A DNA stretch of 37,876 bases from NCBI GenBank assembly GCA_030843315.1, contig JAUUPT010000039.1, positions 1 to 37,876 on the forward strand, in the 5' to 3' direction. The notes beneath the pieces were generated by a model. That model saw only the letters and a program-made list of their open reading frames with translations, was not told where the DNA came from and did no database searches. This document shows positions 1 to 8,193 of the stretch, piece after piece (the first letter of the stretch is position 1; each line of letters begins with the position of its first letter). Source of the DNA: Bacteroidaceae bacterium (GTDB taxonomy: Bacteria > Bacteroidota > Bacteroidia > Bacteroidales > Bacteroidaceae). A program made the translations under genes and the position numbers.

Positions 1-1081
1 GAGCTGTGTATTTGCTCAAATTATCATCCATTTCGGCTTTGCGTACAGAATCGTTCACTGTAATGTACCTTTCATAATTTTCGCAAGCAGCATGATAGTC
101 GCCCAGTTCCTTTTGCAACAGGGCTTTCGTATAATAATTGTAAGGATAGCAAGTGCCTAATGCATTCTGATACTCCATCAAGGAATCCATATAAGCAATA
201 TTGCCTTTCAAGTCACCCTGGATGCGGCAACACATTATCTTATAGGCAAACCAAGCCTCGGGTGTCGAGCTTCCCGGGTTTTGCCGATAGAAGCGGTCTG
301 TATCCGCAATATAAGATTCGGCAACCTGTTTCCCTTTATTTGCCAGCAGACTGATTACACGAAACTCACAAAAGCGCAAATGCAAAGAAGGAGATACTTC
401 TACTTTCTTCTTTCTCATTTTCCCTTCCAATTGTTCCAGTCTGTTCAAATATTCTTCGGCTTCAGTATATTCGCTACGCGAAAGATAAGTTTGAATAATA
501 TTGAGTAACACTACATTAGCATCTCGATAATAATCTCCCTCCTCAAAAAGCTTTAAAGCATTATTATAACTTTCAATGCAAAGTTTCACGTTACTGCCAA
601 ATACCCGATGATTATATCCAATGCACATTTCACCACATGCCAACCCATATTTGCTTTTAACCTTTTCGGCATCCTGATGCAGTTTGGCAGTTTCAGCCAT
701 GGCCTCTTCCTGCATATTCTTCTCAGTCACACGCTGGATGTATTCCCGCCAACTCACATACCGCGTATTGGGTTGGTTGTGACGTGCACACCAGTCCATA
801 TATTCGTAAGTATATTTTTTCAGGCTGTCGATCTCCCCCAACAAATAATAATGTGAGTTCAGATTATCATAGGCATCCTTTATCTCTGTCGTGTCATTCA
901 GTTGTCGGGCCAGACTCATCCAGCGTGCATTGATGGCAGGCAACTCTTTTTTCCCTGATATTTTTTTAGCACTATCGGCCAAAGCTTTCATTTCTTGATG
1001 AAGGTCAGCAGCGTACAGGACTAAAGGGCACATACCCAATATCAGCACAGTAAGATACCATTTCACATTACGCATCACCAT
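1..1081 (-). CDS. TPR-repeat protein, N-terminal part (truncated by window edge)
   Basis: An open minus-strand frame runs from the ATG at 1081 to the window edge, about 360 residues with no stop. A second ATG two codons in (1075) gives the peptide MRNVKWYLTVLILGMCPLVLYA, a good signal sequence or first membrane anchor. The rest is helical with a tetratricopeptide-like rhythm, for example the segments around NALKLFEEGDYYRDANVVLLN and ELGDYHAACENYERYITVND. Family knowledge: in Bacteroides such periplasmic TPR arrays usually precede a membrane helix and then a histidine kinase or a LuxR-type DNA-binding domain, so a sensor role is inferred, but the deciding C-terminus lies outside the window. 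A well-spaced promoter sits about 45 bp upstream. It is transcribed divergently from uvrA. I am confident that it is a gene and that it has TPR character, and unsure of its output domain. Confidence 0.8.
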   Translation of the reverse strand, partial: MVMRNVKWYLTVLILGMCPLVLYAADLHQEMKALADSAKKISGKKELPAINARWMSLARQLNDTTEIKDAYDNLNSHYYLLGEIDSLKKYTYEYMDWCARHNQPNTRYVSWREYIQRVTEKNMQEEAMAETAKLHQDAEKVKSKYGLACGEMCIGYNHRVFGSNVKLCIESYNNALKLFEEGDYYRDANVVLLNIIQTYLSRSEYTEAEEYLNRLEQLEGKMRKKKVEVSPSLHLRFCEFRVISLLANKGKQVAESYIADTDRFYRQNPGSSTPEAWFAYKIMCCRIQGDLKGNIAYMDSLMEYQNALGTCYPYNYYTKALLQKELGDYHAACENYERYITVNDSVRKAEMDDNLSKYTA

Positions 1082-1132
1082 GTTAGGATAATTGATTATA
1101 GTTGGGAGCGAATTTAATGCTTTTATTTAAAG

Positions 1133-1163
1133 TAAATTTACACTTCCCATAAAGTATAACAAA
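1133..1163 (-). promoter_or_regulatory. Bacteroides-type promoter of the TPR gene
   Basis: Read on the minus strand there is TTTG (1160-1163), a 19-bp spacer, then TAAATTTA (1133-1140), close to the Bacteroides -33 TTTG / -7 TAnnTTTG consensus at the expected distance. The start codon at 1081 follows about 50 bp later. Confidence 0.6.
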
Positions 1164-1205
1164 TCTTAACCTTGCATATCTATATGATATTTCTTCCTGT
1201 TGTAG

Positions 1206-1232
1206 TTATCTTTGCCGGAAATGCAAAGATAA
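1206..1232. repeat. Perfect inverted repeat carrying two facing -7 boxes
   Basis: TTATCTTTGC (1206-1215) and GCAAAGATAA (1223-1232) are exact reverse complements around a 7-bp centre. Each arm contains TATCTTTG, a perfect Bacteroides -7 element, so one could drive uvrA and the other the divergent TPR gene. No good TTTG box lies at the right distance for the plus-strand copy, so use as a promoter is not certain. It could also be an operator. Confidence 0.45.
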
Positions 1233-1289
1233 GCCGCACTTCGGCATAAAAAAGGCACGAGTTAGTTTTATTCTACTCCCGGTTTACAT

Positions 1290-1297
1290 TATCTTTG
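1290..1297 (+). promoter_or_regulatory. -7 box of the uvrA promoter
   Basis: TATCTTTG matches TAnnTTTG exactly and lies 29 bp before the uvrA start codon. The -33 region at 1266-1269 is only TTTT. A 10-bp palindrome CACTTAAGTG (1309-1318) lies between the box and the start. Confidence 0.5.
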
Positions 1298-1326
1298 CAA
1301 ATTGAAATCACTTAAGTGACCATGAT

Positions 1327-4098
1327 ATGGCAGAAAATACATCTATTATCATAAAAGGAGCGCGCGTTAATAATCTGAAGAACATTAGCGTAGAGATTCC
1401 CCGTAATAAATTGGTCGTCATCACCGGACTGTCCGGTTCCGGCAAATCCTCACTTGCTTTCGATACGCTCTATGCCGAGGGCCAACGCCGCTATGTGGAA
1501 AGCCTCAGCAGCTATGCCCGCCAATTCCTGGGACGCATGAGCAAACCGGAGTGCGACTTTATCAAGGGCATTCCGCCCGCCATTGCCATCGAGCAGAAAG
1601 TCAGCAGCCGCAACCCGAGATCTACGGTGGGCACTTCAACCGAAATATACGAGTACCTACGGTTGCTATACGCCCGTGTAGGCAAGACGTTCAGCCCCGT
1701 CAGCGGACAAGAGGTAAGAAAGCATTCTACGGAAGACATCGTGAACTGTATGTTGGAACATCCCGAAGGAACAAAATATACCGTACTGGCTCCGATACTG
1801 CTACGCGAAGACCGCACCATGCAGCAACAGCTCGAAGTGGATATGAAACAAGGCTTCAACCGCCTGGAGGTGAACGGAGAAATGATACGCATCGACGAAT
1901 ACAAACCGAAGGCGAAAGACACTGTTTTCCTGTTGATAGACCGCATGTCGGTTTCTTCCGAGAAGGACTCCATCAGCCGGTTGGTCGATTCGGCAGAGAC
2001 AGCGATGTATGAAGGTGACGGCGCTTGCCTCCTGCGCTTCTACCAACCCGACGGAACGACGAGCCTGTATCGTTTCAGCACCAAGTTCGAAGCGGACGGC
2101 ATTACTTTTGAAGAACCGAACGACCAGATGTTCTCTTTCAACTCCCCCATCGGCGCCTGTCCCGAGTGCGAAGGCTTCGGAAAGGTGATCGGCATTGACG
2201 AACATCTGGTGATTCCCAACCGTTCTTTGTCTGTCTACGACGGTGCCGTGGTGTGCTGGCGAGGCGAAAAGATGGGCGAATGGAGGGATATGGTGATACA
2301 TGGAGCCGAGAAAGCCGGCTTCCCCATCTTCACCCCCTACTACGAACTAACAGACAAACAGCGCCGGATGCTCTGGGAAGGCACTCCCTATTTCGAGGGA
2401 ATCAACGCCTTCTTCAAGATGGTGCAGGAGAATCAGTACAAGATACAATACCGCGTGATGCTGGCACGCTATCGCGGCAAGACGCTCTGCCCCAAATGCC
2501 ACGGCACCCGTCTGAAACCGGAGGCAGGCTATGTACGGGTAGGCGGACACAGCATCTCCGAGTTGGTGGACTTGCCGATTACAGAACTGAAATCCTTCTT
2601 CGACAACCTGAAACTGGAACAACACGACGCCGACGTGGCACGCCGCATTCTGACGGAAATAAACAGCCGTATCCGGTTCCTGCTGGACGTAGGTTTGGGC
2701 TATCTCACCCTGAACCGTCTGAGCAATTCGCTCTCCGGCGGTGAAAGCCAGCGCATCAACCTTGCCACTTCACTGGGCAGCAGCCTGGTGGGCAGCCTCT
2801 ATATACTGGACGAACCGAGTATCGGCTTGCATAGCCGTGATACGGACAAACTGATATACGTGCTCCGCCAACTGCAACAGTTGGGCAATACGGTAGTCGT
2901 TGTAGAACATGACGAAGAAATTATCCGTGCCGCCGACTACATCATCGACATCGGTCCCAAAGCCGGACGCCTGGGTGGTGAAGTAGTCTACCAGGGCGAC
3001 ATGAACGACTTGCAGAAGAACAGCAACAGCTATACCGTCCGCTACCTGCTGGGCGAAGAAATCATCCCGATACCGGAACACCGCCGTCCGTGGAACAACT
3101 ACATAGAGATAAAAGGCGCGCGCGAAAACAACCTGAAAGGTGTAGACGTACGTTTCCCCCTCAACGTGATGACTGTGGTAACCGGCGTCAGCGGTTCGGG
3201 CAAGAGTACGCTGGTGCGCGATGTATTCTACCGCGCCCTGAAGCGTGAGTTGGACGAGTGCAGCGAGCGTCCGGGCGAGTTCGTCTCCATCGGCGGTGAC
3301 TTGCAGAACCTGCGCAATGTAGAGTTCGTAGACCAGAACCCCATCGGCAAGTCTTCGCGAAGCAACCCCGTGACCTACCTCAAAGCCTACGACGAAATAC
3401 GCAAACTATGGGCCGACCAGCCGCTTGCCAAACAGATGGGTTACACCGCCGGCTACTTCAGCTTCAACAGCGAAGGCGGCCGTTGCGAAGAATGCAAGGG
3501 CGACGGAACTATCACCGTAGAGATGCAGTTCATGGCAGACCTCGTGCTGGAATGCGAATCGTGCCACGGCAAGCGCTTCAAAGCCGATACGCTGGAAGTG
3601 AAGTTCCACGATATGAATATCTACGATGTATTGGAAATGACCGTGAACCAAGCTGTAGAGTTCTTCACCGAACATGGACAGAAAAAGATTGTGAAGAAAC
3701 TGGCTCCACTGCAAGAAGTAGGTTTGGGATATATCAAGCTGGGGCAGTCCTCCTCCACCCTCTCCGGTGGTGAGAACCAGCGCGTGAAGCTGGCTTACTA
3801 TCTCAGCCAGGAAAAGGCCGACCCTACGCTGTTTATCTTTGATGAGCCTACCACCGGATTGCACTTCCACGACATCAAGAAGCTACTCGAAGCCTTCGAT
3901 GCCCTGATACGCCGCGGACACTCCATCGTCATCATAGAACACAACCTGGATGTAGTGAAGTGTGCCGACTATGTAATAGACCTCGGCCCCGAAGGCGGAG
4001 ACAAAGGCGGCAACATCGTAGCCGCAGGCACACCGGAAGAGGTGGCGCAGTGCGCGGCAAGCTATACGGGACAGTTCTTACAGGAGAAGTTGAGATAG
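1327..4098 (+). CDS. uvrA: Excinuclease ABC subunit A (UvrA-type)
   Basis: DNA-damage recognition ATPase of nucleotide excision repair, which works in the cytoplasm with UvrB. Two ABC ATPase modules are visible: Walker A GLSGSGKS (about residues 34-41) and GVSGSGKS (about 620-627), and signature motifs LSGGESQR (about 468) and LSGGENQR (about 812), each followed by a DEP Walker B. The C-terminal zinc module has both CxxC pairs (about 720/723 and 743/746), and CPKCHGTR is present (about 388). The first zinc module keeps only its second CxxC pair (about 278/281); the preceding CPxC of E. coli UvrA is absent. At 923 residues it is slightly shorter than the usual roughly 940. Bacteroides often carry more than one UvrA, so this may be the divergent paralogue. 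The start at 1327 is 29 bp past a clear -7 box. Confidence 0.93.
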   Translation: MAENTSIIIKGARVNNLKNISVEIPRNKLVVITGLSGSGKSSLAFDTLYAEGQRRYVESLSSYARQFLGRMSKPECDFIKGIPPAIAIEQKVSSRNPRSTVGTSTEIYEYLRLLYARVGKTFSPVSGQEVRKHSTEDIVNCMLEHPEGTKYTVLAPILLREDRTMQQQLEVDMKQGFNRLEVNGEMIRIDEYKPKAKDTVFLLIDRMSVSSEKDSISRLVDSAETAMYEGDGACLLRFYQPDGTTSLYRFSTKFEADGITFEEPNDQMFSFNSPIGACPECEGFGKVIGIDEHLVIPNRSLSVYDGAVVCWRGEKMGEWRDMVIHGAEKAGFPIFTPYYELTDKQRRMLWEGTPYFEGINAFFKMVQENQYKIQYRVMLARYRGKTLCPKCHGTRLKPEAGYVRVGGHSISELVDLPITELKSFFDNLKLEQHDADVARRILTEINSRIRFLLDVGLGYLTLNRLSNSLSGGESQRINLATSLGSSLVGSLYILDEPSIGLHSRDTDKLIYVLRQLQQLGNTVVVVEHDEEIIRAADYIIDIGPKAGRLGGEVVYQGDMNDLQKNSNSYTVRYLLGEEIIPIPEHRRPWNNYIEIKGARENNLKGVDVRFPLNVMTVVTGVSGSGKSTLVRDVFYRALKRELDECSERPGEFVSIGGDLQNLRNVEFVDQNPIGKSSRSNPVTYLKAYDEIRKLWADQPLAKQMGYTAGYFSFNSEGGRCEECKGDGTITVEMQFMADLVLECESCHGKRFKADTLEVKFHDMNIYDVLEMTVNQAVEFFTEHGQKKIVKKLAPLQEVGLGYIKLGQSSSTLSGGENQRVKLAYYLSQEKADPTLFIFDEPTTGLHFHDIKKLLEAFDALIRRGHSIVIIEHNLDVVKCADYVIDLGPEGGDKGGNIVAAGTPEEVAQCAASYTGQFLQEKLR

Positions 4099-4119
4099 TT
4101 CACTTAGAGGGCCTGTTTC

Positions 4120-4207
4120 TTCGGCACCGGGGAACACGTCCTTCGGCACCGGGGAACGCACCCTTCGACACCGGGGAACGCATCGAGCGGCACCGGGGAA
4201 CAATTAG
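4120..4207. repeat. Four tandem 22-bp repeats between convergent genes
   Basis: Four consecutive units of exactly 22 bp start at 4120, 4142, 4164 and 4186. The core CACCGGGGAAC is identical in all four (4125, 4147, 4169, 4191) and the remaining positions drift. The array begins 21 bp after the uvrA stop and ends just before the bidirectional terminator. Its high G+C core contrasts with the AT-rich flanks. No function is known to me. Confidence 0.85.
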
Positions 4208-4217
4208 GTAATAACAA

Positions 4218-4259
4218 AATAGGTGATAGTCGGGCTACGCAGCCTAACTATCACCTATT
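4218..4259. terminator. Bidirectional hairpin terminator, uvrA / beta-barrel gene
   Basis: AATAGGTGATAGT (4218-4230) pairs perfectly over 13 bp with 4247-4259, and an inner GGCT/AGCC stem extends the hairpin. It lies between convergent genes, with short T-rich or A-rich flanks on each side, so it can serve both. Confidence 0.75.
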
Positions 4260-4283
4260 CTTTATCAACTAAAGGAATTAGAA

Positions 4284-4769
4284 TTAGAAATAGAAGCCGA
4301 AGCCTACCTTCACTCCGAACTTGGAACGATCATCATTTATATTCCAATAAGCGGCAGGCTCGATAGCCACCGTGCGGCTAAGGAAGAAAGCATAACCGGC
4401 TTCCAGGCCGAAAGAGAACTTAGTGTCGTCATCGCCTCCCCAGTCCCAACGGTCCAGGTTGACATCAGCGCCCAGGTATACACCTATCTTATCGAAATAA
4501 TAGCGGCCACCTACACCTACCGTATAGAGGTCAACATCAGAACCGCTGTAATTCCAGGAAGCACCGGCATTCACCAACAATGCCACATTATCTATCAGGA
4601 AAGCACCGCCTTTGGCTTGGAAGCCGAAGCTCGTCTTGTCCGTTCCCGTGTCATGAGACAGGTCCAGACCGGTGATAGACGGATTCAGAATCCATTTTCC
4701 TTTTTCAAACTGAGCCTGAGCTGCCACTGTGGCAACAAGCAGACAAACGAGTAATGCAAGTTTTTTCAT
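4284..4769 (-). CDS. Small outer-membrane beta-barrel protein
   Basis: 161 residues. A classic signal peptide (MKKLALLVCLLVATVAAQAQ) is followed by alternating short hydrophobic strands such as FGFQAKGGAFLI, LYTVGVGGRYYF, IGVYLGADVNL and FSFGLEAGYAFF, and the protein ends in FGVKVGFGFYF with a terminal aromatic residue, the usual outer-membrane barrel signature. The size fits an eight-stranded barrel of the OmpW / OMP_b-brl type. No catalytic motif is visible; substrate and role are unknown. It starts 25 bp after the stop of the small membrane protein, so it may be the last gene of the cstA transcript, and it ends at a strong terminator. Confidence 0.8.
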   Translation of the reverse strand: MKKLALLVCLLVATVAAQAQFEKGKWILNPSITGLDLSHDTGTDKTSFGFQAKGGAFLIDNVALLVNAGASWNYSGSDVDLYTVGVGGRYYFDKIGVYLGADVNLDRWDWGGDDDTKFSFGLEAGYAFFLSRTVAIEPAAYWNINDDRSKFGVKVGFGFYF

Positions 4770-4794
4770 CTTTTCTTAGTTTTTGAGTGAGTGA

Positions 4795-5019
4795 TTAATG
4801 TAGTTTATTATCTTCTTCCCGGCGCTTCTGCTGCAACTGCTCCTTTTTGCGGAGCACCAGCCACAACACCAGCACAATGACATACGAAACGGCCACAGTT
4901 ACATACTTCTCCGTATCACTGATTTCCGTGTTACGGGGCAGAAAGTAAGCCGCGGTTGCGGATACATAAATAAGCAGGGCGATGGTCAGCCCGGTAGATT
5001 TCTTTATTTTCTTCTTCAT
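4795..5019 (-). CDS. Small two-helix membrane protein coupled to CstA
   Basis: 74 residues from the ATG at 5019. Two hydrophobic segments, TGLTIALLIYVSATAAYFL and YVTVAVSYVIVLVLWLVL, are separated by a short polar loop, and the C-terminus (RKKEQLQQKRREEDNKLH) is highly charged and probably cytoplasmic. The start codon overlaps the cstA stop as TAATG, which implies translational coupling; a TTG two codons upstream is also open but is less likely. I do not recognise a family. By position it could be an accessory subunit of the CstA transporter, or simply an operon partner. Confidence 0.75.
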   Translation of the reverse strand: MKKKIKKSTGLTIALLIYVSATAAYFLPRNTEISDTEKYVTVAVSYVIVLVLWLVLRKKEQLQQKRREEDNKLH

Positions 5020-6449
5020 TACCAAAGTTTTTTAGTTGTCTTGAAGTACCAGATATTGAACCAGAAGGCAGCTATCACCGCAGCCAGGATGGCGATGGTA
5101 GGTGCGTAGTGCGCATCCAGTCCCAGCCCTTCGGGGGCTATGCAAATATAAGTGGTACATACAGCCGTCATAAACAATGCGGGGAGATAGGTGATATAAA
5201 AGACATGCCTTTTCTTCTCGCGCACCAGGTAGACGGTGATGGCCCACAGGGTAAATACCGCCAGCGTCTGATTGGCCCAGGCAAAGTAACGCCAGATCAT
5301 ATCGAAGCCGTTCTTGTCGCGCAGGCTATACAGCAGCAGTCCGATAGCCACCAGGAACATCGGTATGCAGATGTATAAACGGCGGCGCATGGTCTTTTGT
5401 TCCATGCCGAGGAAATCGGCCACGATAAGGCGTGCCGACCGGAAAGCGGTGTCGCCGCTGGTGATAGGAGCAGCAATCACACCGAGGATAGCAAGCACAC
5501 CGCCCACAGTACCCAGCCAGTTTCTCGTGATGGCATCTACCACCACGGCAGCGTTGTTCTCGCCCATCCCGTTCTCGTGGAAGAAATAGGTAGCGGCAGC
5601 CGCCCAAATCAGTGCAACGATGCCTTCGGTAATCATGGCACCGTAAAAAACAGGGCGCCCGTGGCGTTCGCTCGTCATGCAGCGTGCCATCAACGGGCTC
5701 TGCGTAGCATGGAAGCCACTGATGGCGCCACAGGCTATGCTGACAAACATAATAGGGAAGATGGGCAACGCCGCGGCATTGGGATGCGTATTGTGCAATC
5801 CGTCCCAAAATTCGGGCAAGGCAGGATGATGGACATAGAGCATCACCAGGATGCCGACTGCCATAAACAACAGGGCTACGGCGAAAAGCGGATATACCTT
5901 GCCGATAATCTTATCGACCGGTAGCAGAGTGGCAAGCACATAGTAAGCAAAAACCACGATTATCCAAAAGGTAGCGTCCATGCTCGCGGGCGTCAGGTTG
6001 GCAAGCAGTCCGGCAGGACCCGCCACAAAGACGGAACCGACCAGTATCATCAGGATGACGGTGAAACCGCGCATCACCTGCTTGGTAGTCAGGCCGAGGT
6101 AGCGCCCGATGATTTCGGGAAGGCTCTCTCCACCGTGGCGCAAGGAAAGCATACCGGCAAGGTAGTCGTGCACAGCACCGGCAAAGATGCTGCCAAGCAC
6201 AATCCACAGATAGGATGCCGTGCCGAACTTGGCACCCATAATAGCACCGAAGATAGGGCCCAGTCCGGCAATGTTGAGGAACTGTATCATGAATATCTTC
6301 CAGGTGGGCAGGGGGATGTAGTCTACACCGTCGGCTTTGGTAAGGGCGGGTGTCTTACGGTCGTCAGGACCGAAGACGCGTTCGATAAAACGTCCGTAGA
6401 GGAAATAGCCGACTATCAATGCCAACAGGCAAAGCGTAAATGTAATCAT
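5019..6449 (-). CDS. cstA: CstA family carbon-starvation protein / transporter
   Basis: 476 residues with many hydrophobic helices. Segments typical of the CstA family are visible: GPIFGAIMGAKFGTASYLW near residue 65, then HDYLAGMLSLRHGGESLPEIIG, and GDTAFRSARLIVADFLG in the second half. E. coli members (CstA, BtsT) are about 700 residues and import peptides or pyruvate; this is the shorter form common in Bacteroidetes. It is an inner-membrane transporter; pyruvate or peptide import is inferred from the family, not shown here. It heads a likely three-gene minus-strand operon, with the next gene overlapping its stop codon. A possible -7 box TACATTTG lies 25 bp upstream. Confidence 0.88.
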   Translation of the reverse strand: MITFTLCLLALIVGYFLYGRFIERVFGPDDRKTPALTKADGVDYIPLPTWKIFMIQFLNIAGLGPIFGAIMGAKFGTASYLWIVLGSIFAGAVHDYLAGMLSLRHGGESLPEIIGRYLGLTTKQVMRGFTVILMILVGSVFVAGPAGLLANLTPASMDATFWIIVVFAYYVLATLLPVDKIIGKVYPLFAVALLFMAVGILVMLYVHHPALPEFWDGLHNTHPNAAALPIFPIMFVSIACGAISGFHATQSPLMARCMTSERHGRPVFYGAMITEGIVALIWAAAATYFFHENGMGENNAAVVVDAITRNWLGTVGGVLAILGVIAAPITSGDTAFRSARLIVADFLGMEQKTMRRRLYICIPMFLVAIGLLLYSLRDKNGFDMIWRYFAWANQTLAVFTLWAITVYLVREKKRHVFYITYLPALFMTAVCTTYICIAPEGLGLDAHYAPTIAILAAVIAAFWFNIWYFKTTKKLW

Positions 6450-6578
6450 GGCGTGTTATTGCTTTAATGCATGCAAATGTAACAGTTTCTATGTAAACAG
6501 CATAAAATTATCACGTGTTTTGATTATCTTCGCCGCAAAATAGAACAATAAATGGGGATTTAGCTCCCAACAGATAAT
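6450..6578. promoter_or_regulatory. Divergent intergenic region, cstA / GHL10 gene
   Basis: The minus strand carries TACATTTG (6474-6481), a good -7 box for cstA but with no clear TTTG 19-20 bp upstream. The plus strand has TATCTTCG (6525-6532), one mismatch from TAnnTTTG, as a weak candidate for the hydrolase gene. The span contains no gene. Confidence 0.4.
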
Positions 6579-8039
6579 ATGAAACGGATACTTCTTACCT
6601 TATTATATATAATCCTCCTCCTGCCCCTTGCCGCCCAAGCGCCCAAACAGGAAGTACGCGCCGCGTGGATTACCGCCGTATATGGCCTGGACTGGCCCCG
6701 CACCCGTGCCACCTCGCCCGAAGGCATCCGCCGGCAGAAAGCCGAACTCATCGAGATACTGGACAAACTGAAAGCTGCCAACTTCAACACCGTGCTGTTT
6801 CAGACGCGTACCCGCGGAGACGTGCTTTACCGCTCGGATATAGAACCGTTCAACTCCATCCTGACAGGGAAGACCGGCGGCAATCCCGGCTACGATCCAC
6901 TTGCCTTTGCGGTAGAAGAATGCCACAAACGCGGCATGGAATGCCACGCATGGATGGTAACCATTCCATTGGGTAACCGTAAGCACGTTGCCGCCCTCGG
7001 CAAAGAATCGGTCACCAAGCGGAAGCCCGCCATCTGCGTGCCCTACAAACGGGAATATTTCCTCAACCCCGGCCATCCGCAAACCAAAGAATACCTGATG
7101 AGCCTCGTCCGTGAAGTGGTGGAACGCTATGATGTGGACGGCGTACACTTCGACTACCTGCGCTACCCCGAGCACGCCCTGCGCTTCCCCGACAGCTACG
7201 ACTTCCGTAAATACGGCAAAGGACGCAGCCTCGCCCAATGGCGGCGGGATAACCTGACGGAAATCGTCCGCTATATATATAAAGGTGTAAAAGCCTTGAA
7301 GCCGTGGGTGAAGGTCAGCACCTGCCCCGTAGGCAAGTACCGCGATACCTCCCGCTACTCTTCCCGTGGATGGAATGCCTTCAACACCGTTTATCAGGAT
7401 GTGCAAGGCTGGTTGGGCGAAGGCATACAAGACCAGATTTATCCCATGATGTACTTCCGCGGCAACGGTTTCTATCCCTTCGCCCTCGACTGGCAGGAGC
7501 AGAGCAACGGACGGCACATCGTCCCCGGACTGGGCATCTACTTCCTCGACCCGAGCGAAGGCAACTGGACGATGGACGAAGTGGAGCGACAGATAAACTT
7601 CATCCGCACCCGGGGACTGGCAGGCGAAGCGCATTACCGTGTGAAGTATCTGATGGACAATACGCAGGATCTCTATGACATCCTGGAAGAAAGCTATTAC
7701 ACCGCCCCTGCCCTGCAACCCGCCATGCCGTGGATAGACAGCATTGCCCCCACCGCTCCCCGCAACCTGAGTGTAGAGAAGCAGGCGGACGGCTATACCC
7801 TGCTGCGCTGGCAGCCCGCCACGGACAATGACAAACGGAATGCGCCGACTTACGTAGTTTACGGTTCGGACACCTACCCCGTAGACACATCCAACCCGGA
7901 GAATATACTGGCACAGCGTGTACAGGGCACGGAGTATATCTACGCTCCCATCCGCCCGTGGATGGCACGGAAGTACTTCGCCGTCACCGCCACAGACCGA
8001 TGCGGCAACGAAAGTGAGGCTGCCTTTAGTGCCGAATAA
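6579..8039 (+). CDS. Secreted GHL10-type glycoside hydrolase-like protein with C-terminal FN3-like domain
   Basis: 486 residues. After a signal peptide (MKRILLTLLYIILLLPLAAQA) comes EVRAAWITAVYGLDWP, the hallmark opening of the GHL10 / DUF187 (YngK-like) TIM-barrel family. Further barrel motifs include NFNTVLFQTRTRGDVLY, YDVDGVHFDYLRYP and DQIYPMMYFRG. Acidic residues in VDGVHFDYLRYP are the likely active-site region. From about residue 395, APRNLSVEKQADGYTLLRWQPA and YVVYGSD form a fibronectin-III-like tail. Members are thought to act on cell-wall or other glycans, but the substrate here is unknown. It is transcribed alone and convergent with the next gene across the second repeat array. Confidence 0.87.
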   Translation: MKRILLTLLYIILLLPLAAQAPKQEVRAAWITAVYGLDWPRTRATSPEGIRRQKAELIEILDKLKAANFNTVLFQTRTRGDVLYRSDIEPFNSILTGKTGGNPGYDPLAFAVEECHKRGMECHAWMVTIPLGNRKHVAALGKESVTKRKPAICVPYKREYFLNPGHPQTKEYLMSLVREVVERYDVDGVHFDYLRYPEHALRFPDSYDFRKYGKGRSLAQWRRDNLTEIVRYIYKGVKALKPWVKVSTCPVGKYRDTSRYSSRGWNAFNTVYQDVQGWLGEGIQDQIYPMMYFRGNGFYPFALDWQEQSNGRHIVPGLGIYFLDPSEGNWTMDEVERQINFIRTRGLAGEAHYRVKYLMDNTQDLYDILEESYYTAPALQPAMPWIDSIAPTAPRNLSVEKQADGYTLLRWQPATDNDKRNAPTYVVYGSDTYPVDTSNPENILAQRVQGTEYIYAPIRPWMARKYFAVTATDRCGNESEAAFSAE

Positions 8040-8075
8040 TATTTGCCAATATCTGAAACTCCCTTTACTTTGAAC

Positions 8076-8193
8076 AAGAACATTCTTTGTTTAGAGCAAG
8101 AACACCCTTGCCTTTGATGCACAAGATGCCATCTTGTGTAGCATAAGATGCCATCTTGAGCAACATAAGATGCCATCTTGTGCAGCTTAAGAT
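8076..8193. repeat. Tandem palindromic ~22-bp repeats between convergent genes
   Basis: Units begin at 8076, 8098, 8123, 8145, 8167 and 8189 (spacings 22, 25, 22, 22, 22). The three central units contain AAGATGCCATCTTG; the first of these is the perfect palindrome CAAGATG-C-CATCTTG. The first two units differ in sequence yet remain self-complementary: AAGAA-CA-TTCTT (8076-8087) and CAAG-N6-CTTG (8097-8110). The last partial unit runs into the stop codon of the minus-strand gene. The array fills most of the 153-bp gap after the hydrolase stop at 8039 and may act as a terminator for both genes, since no separate one is visible. Confidence 0.85.

Noticed and set aside
160..856. Plus-strand reading frames of 64-82 codons
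   Set aside because: They lie antisense to the continuous TPR-protein frame on the minus strand, which has a signal peptide and a promoter; they show no recognisable features.
3960..4211. Plus-strand frame translating the 22-bp repeats into an Arg/Gly-rich peptide
   Set aside because: It overlaps the uvrA 3' end in another frame, has no start signal, and 22 is not a multiple of three, so the repeats would not code for a repeated peptide.
6603..7718. Minus-strand 371-codon open frame
   Set aside because: Shadow of the GHL10-type hydrolase gene, whose translation shows a signal peptide and family motifs.
8076..8193. CRISPR array
   Set aside because: The repeats are contiguous at about 22 bp with no unique spacers of constant length, and no cas genes are nearby; the same holds for the arrays at 4120 and 25873.
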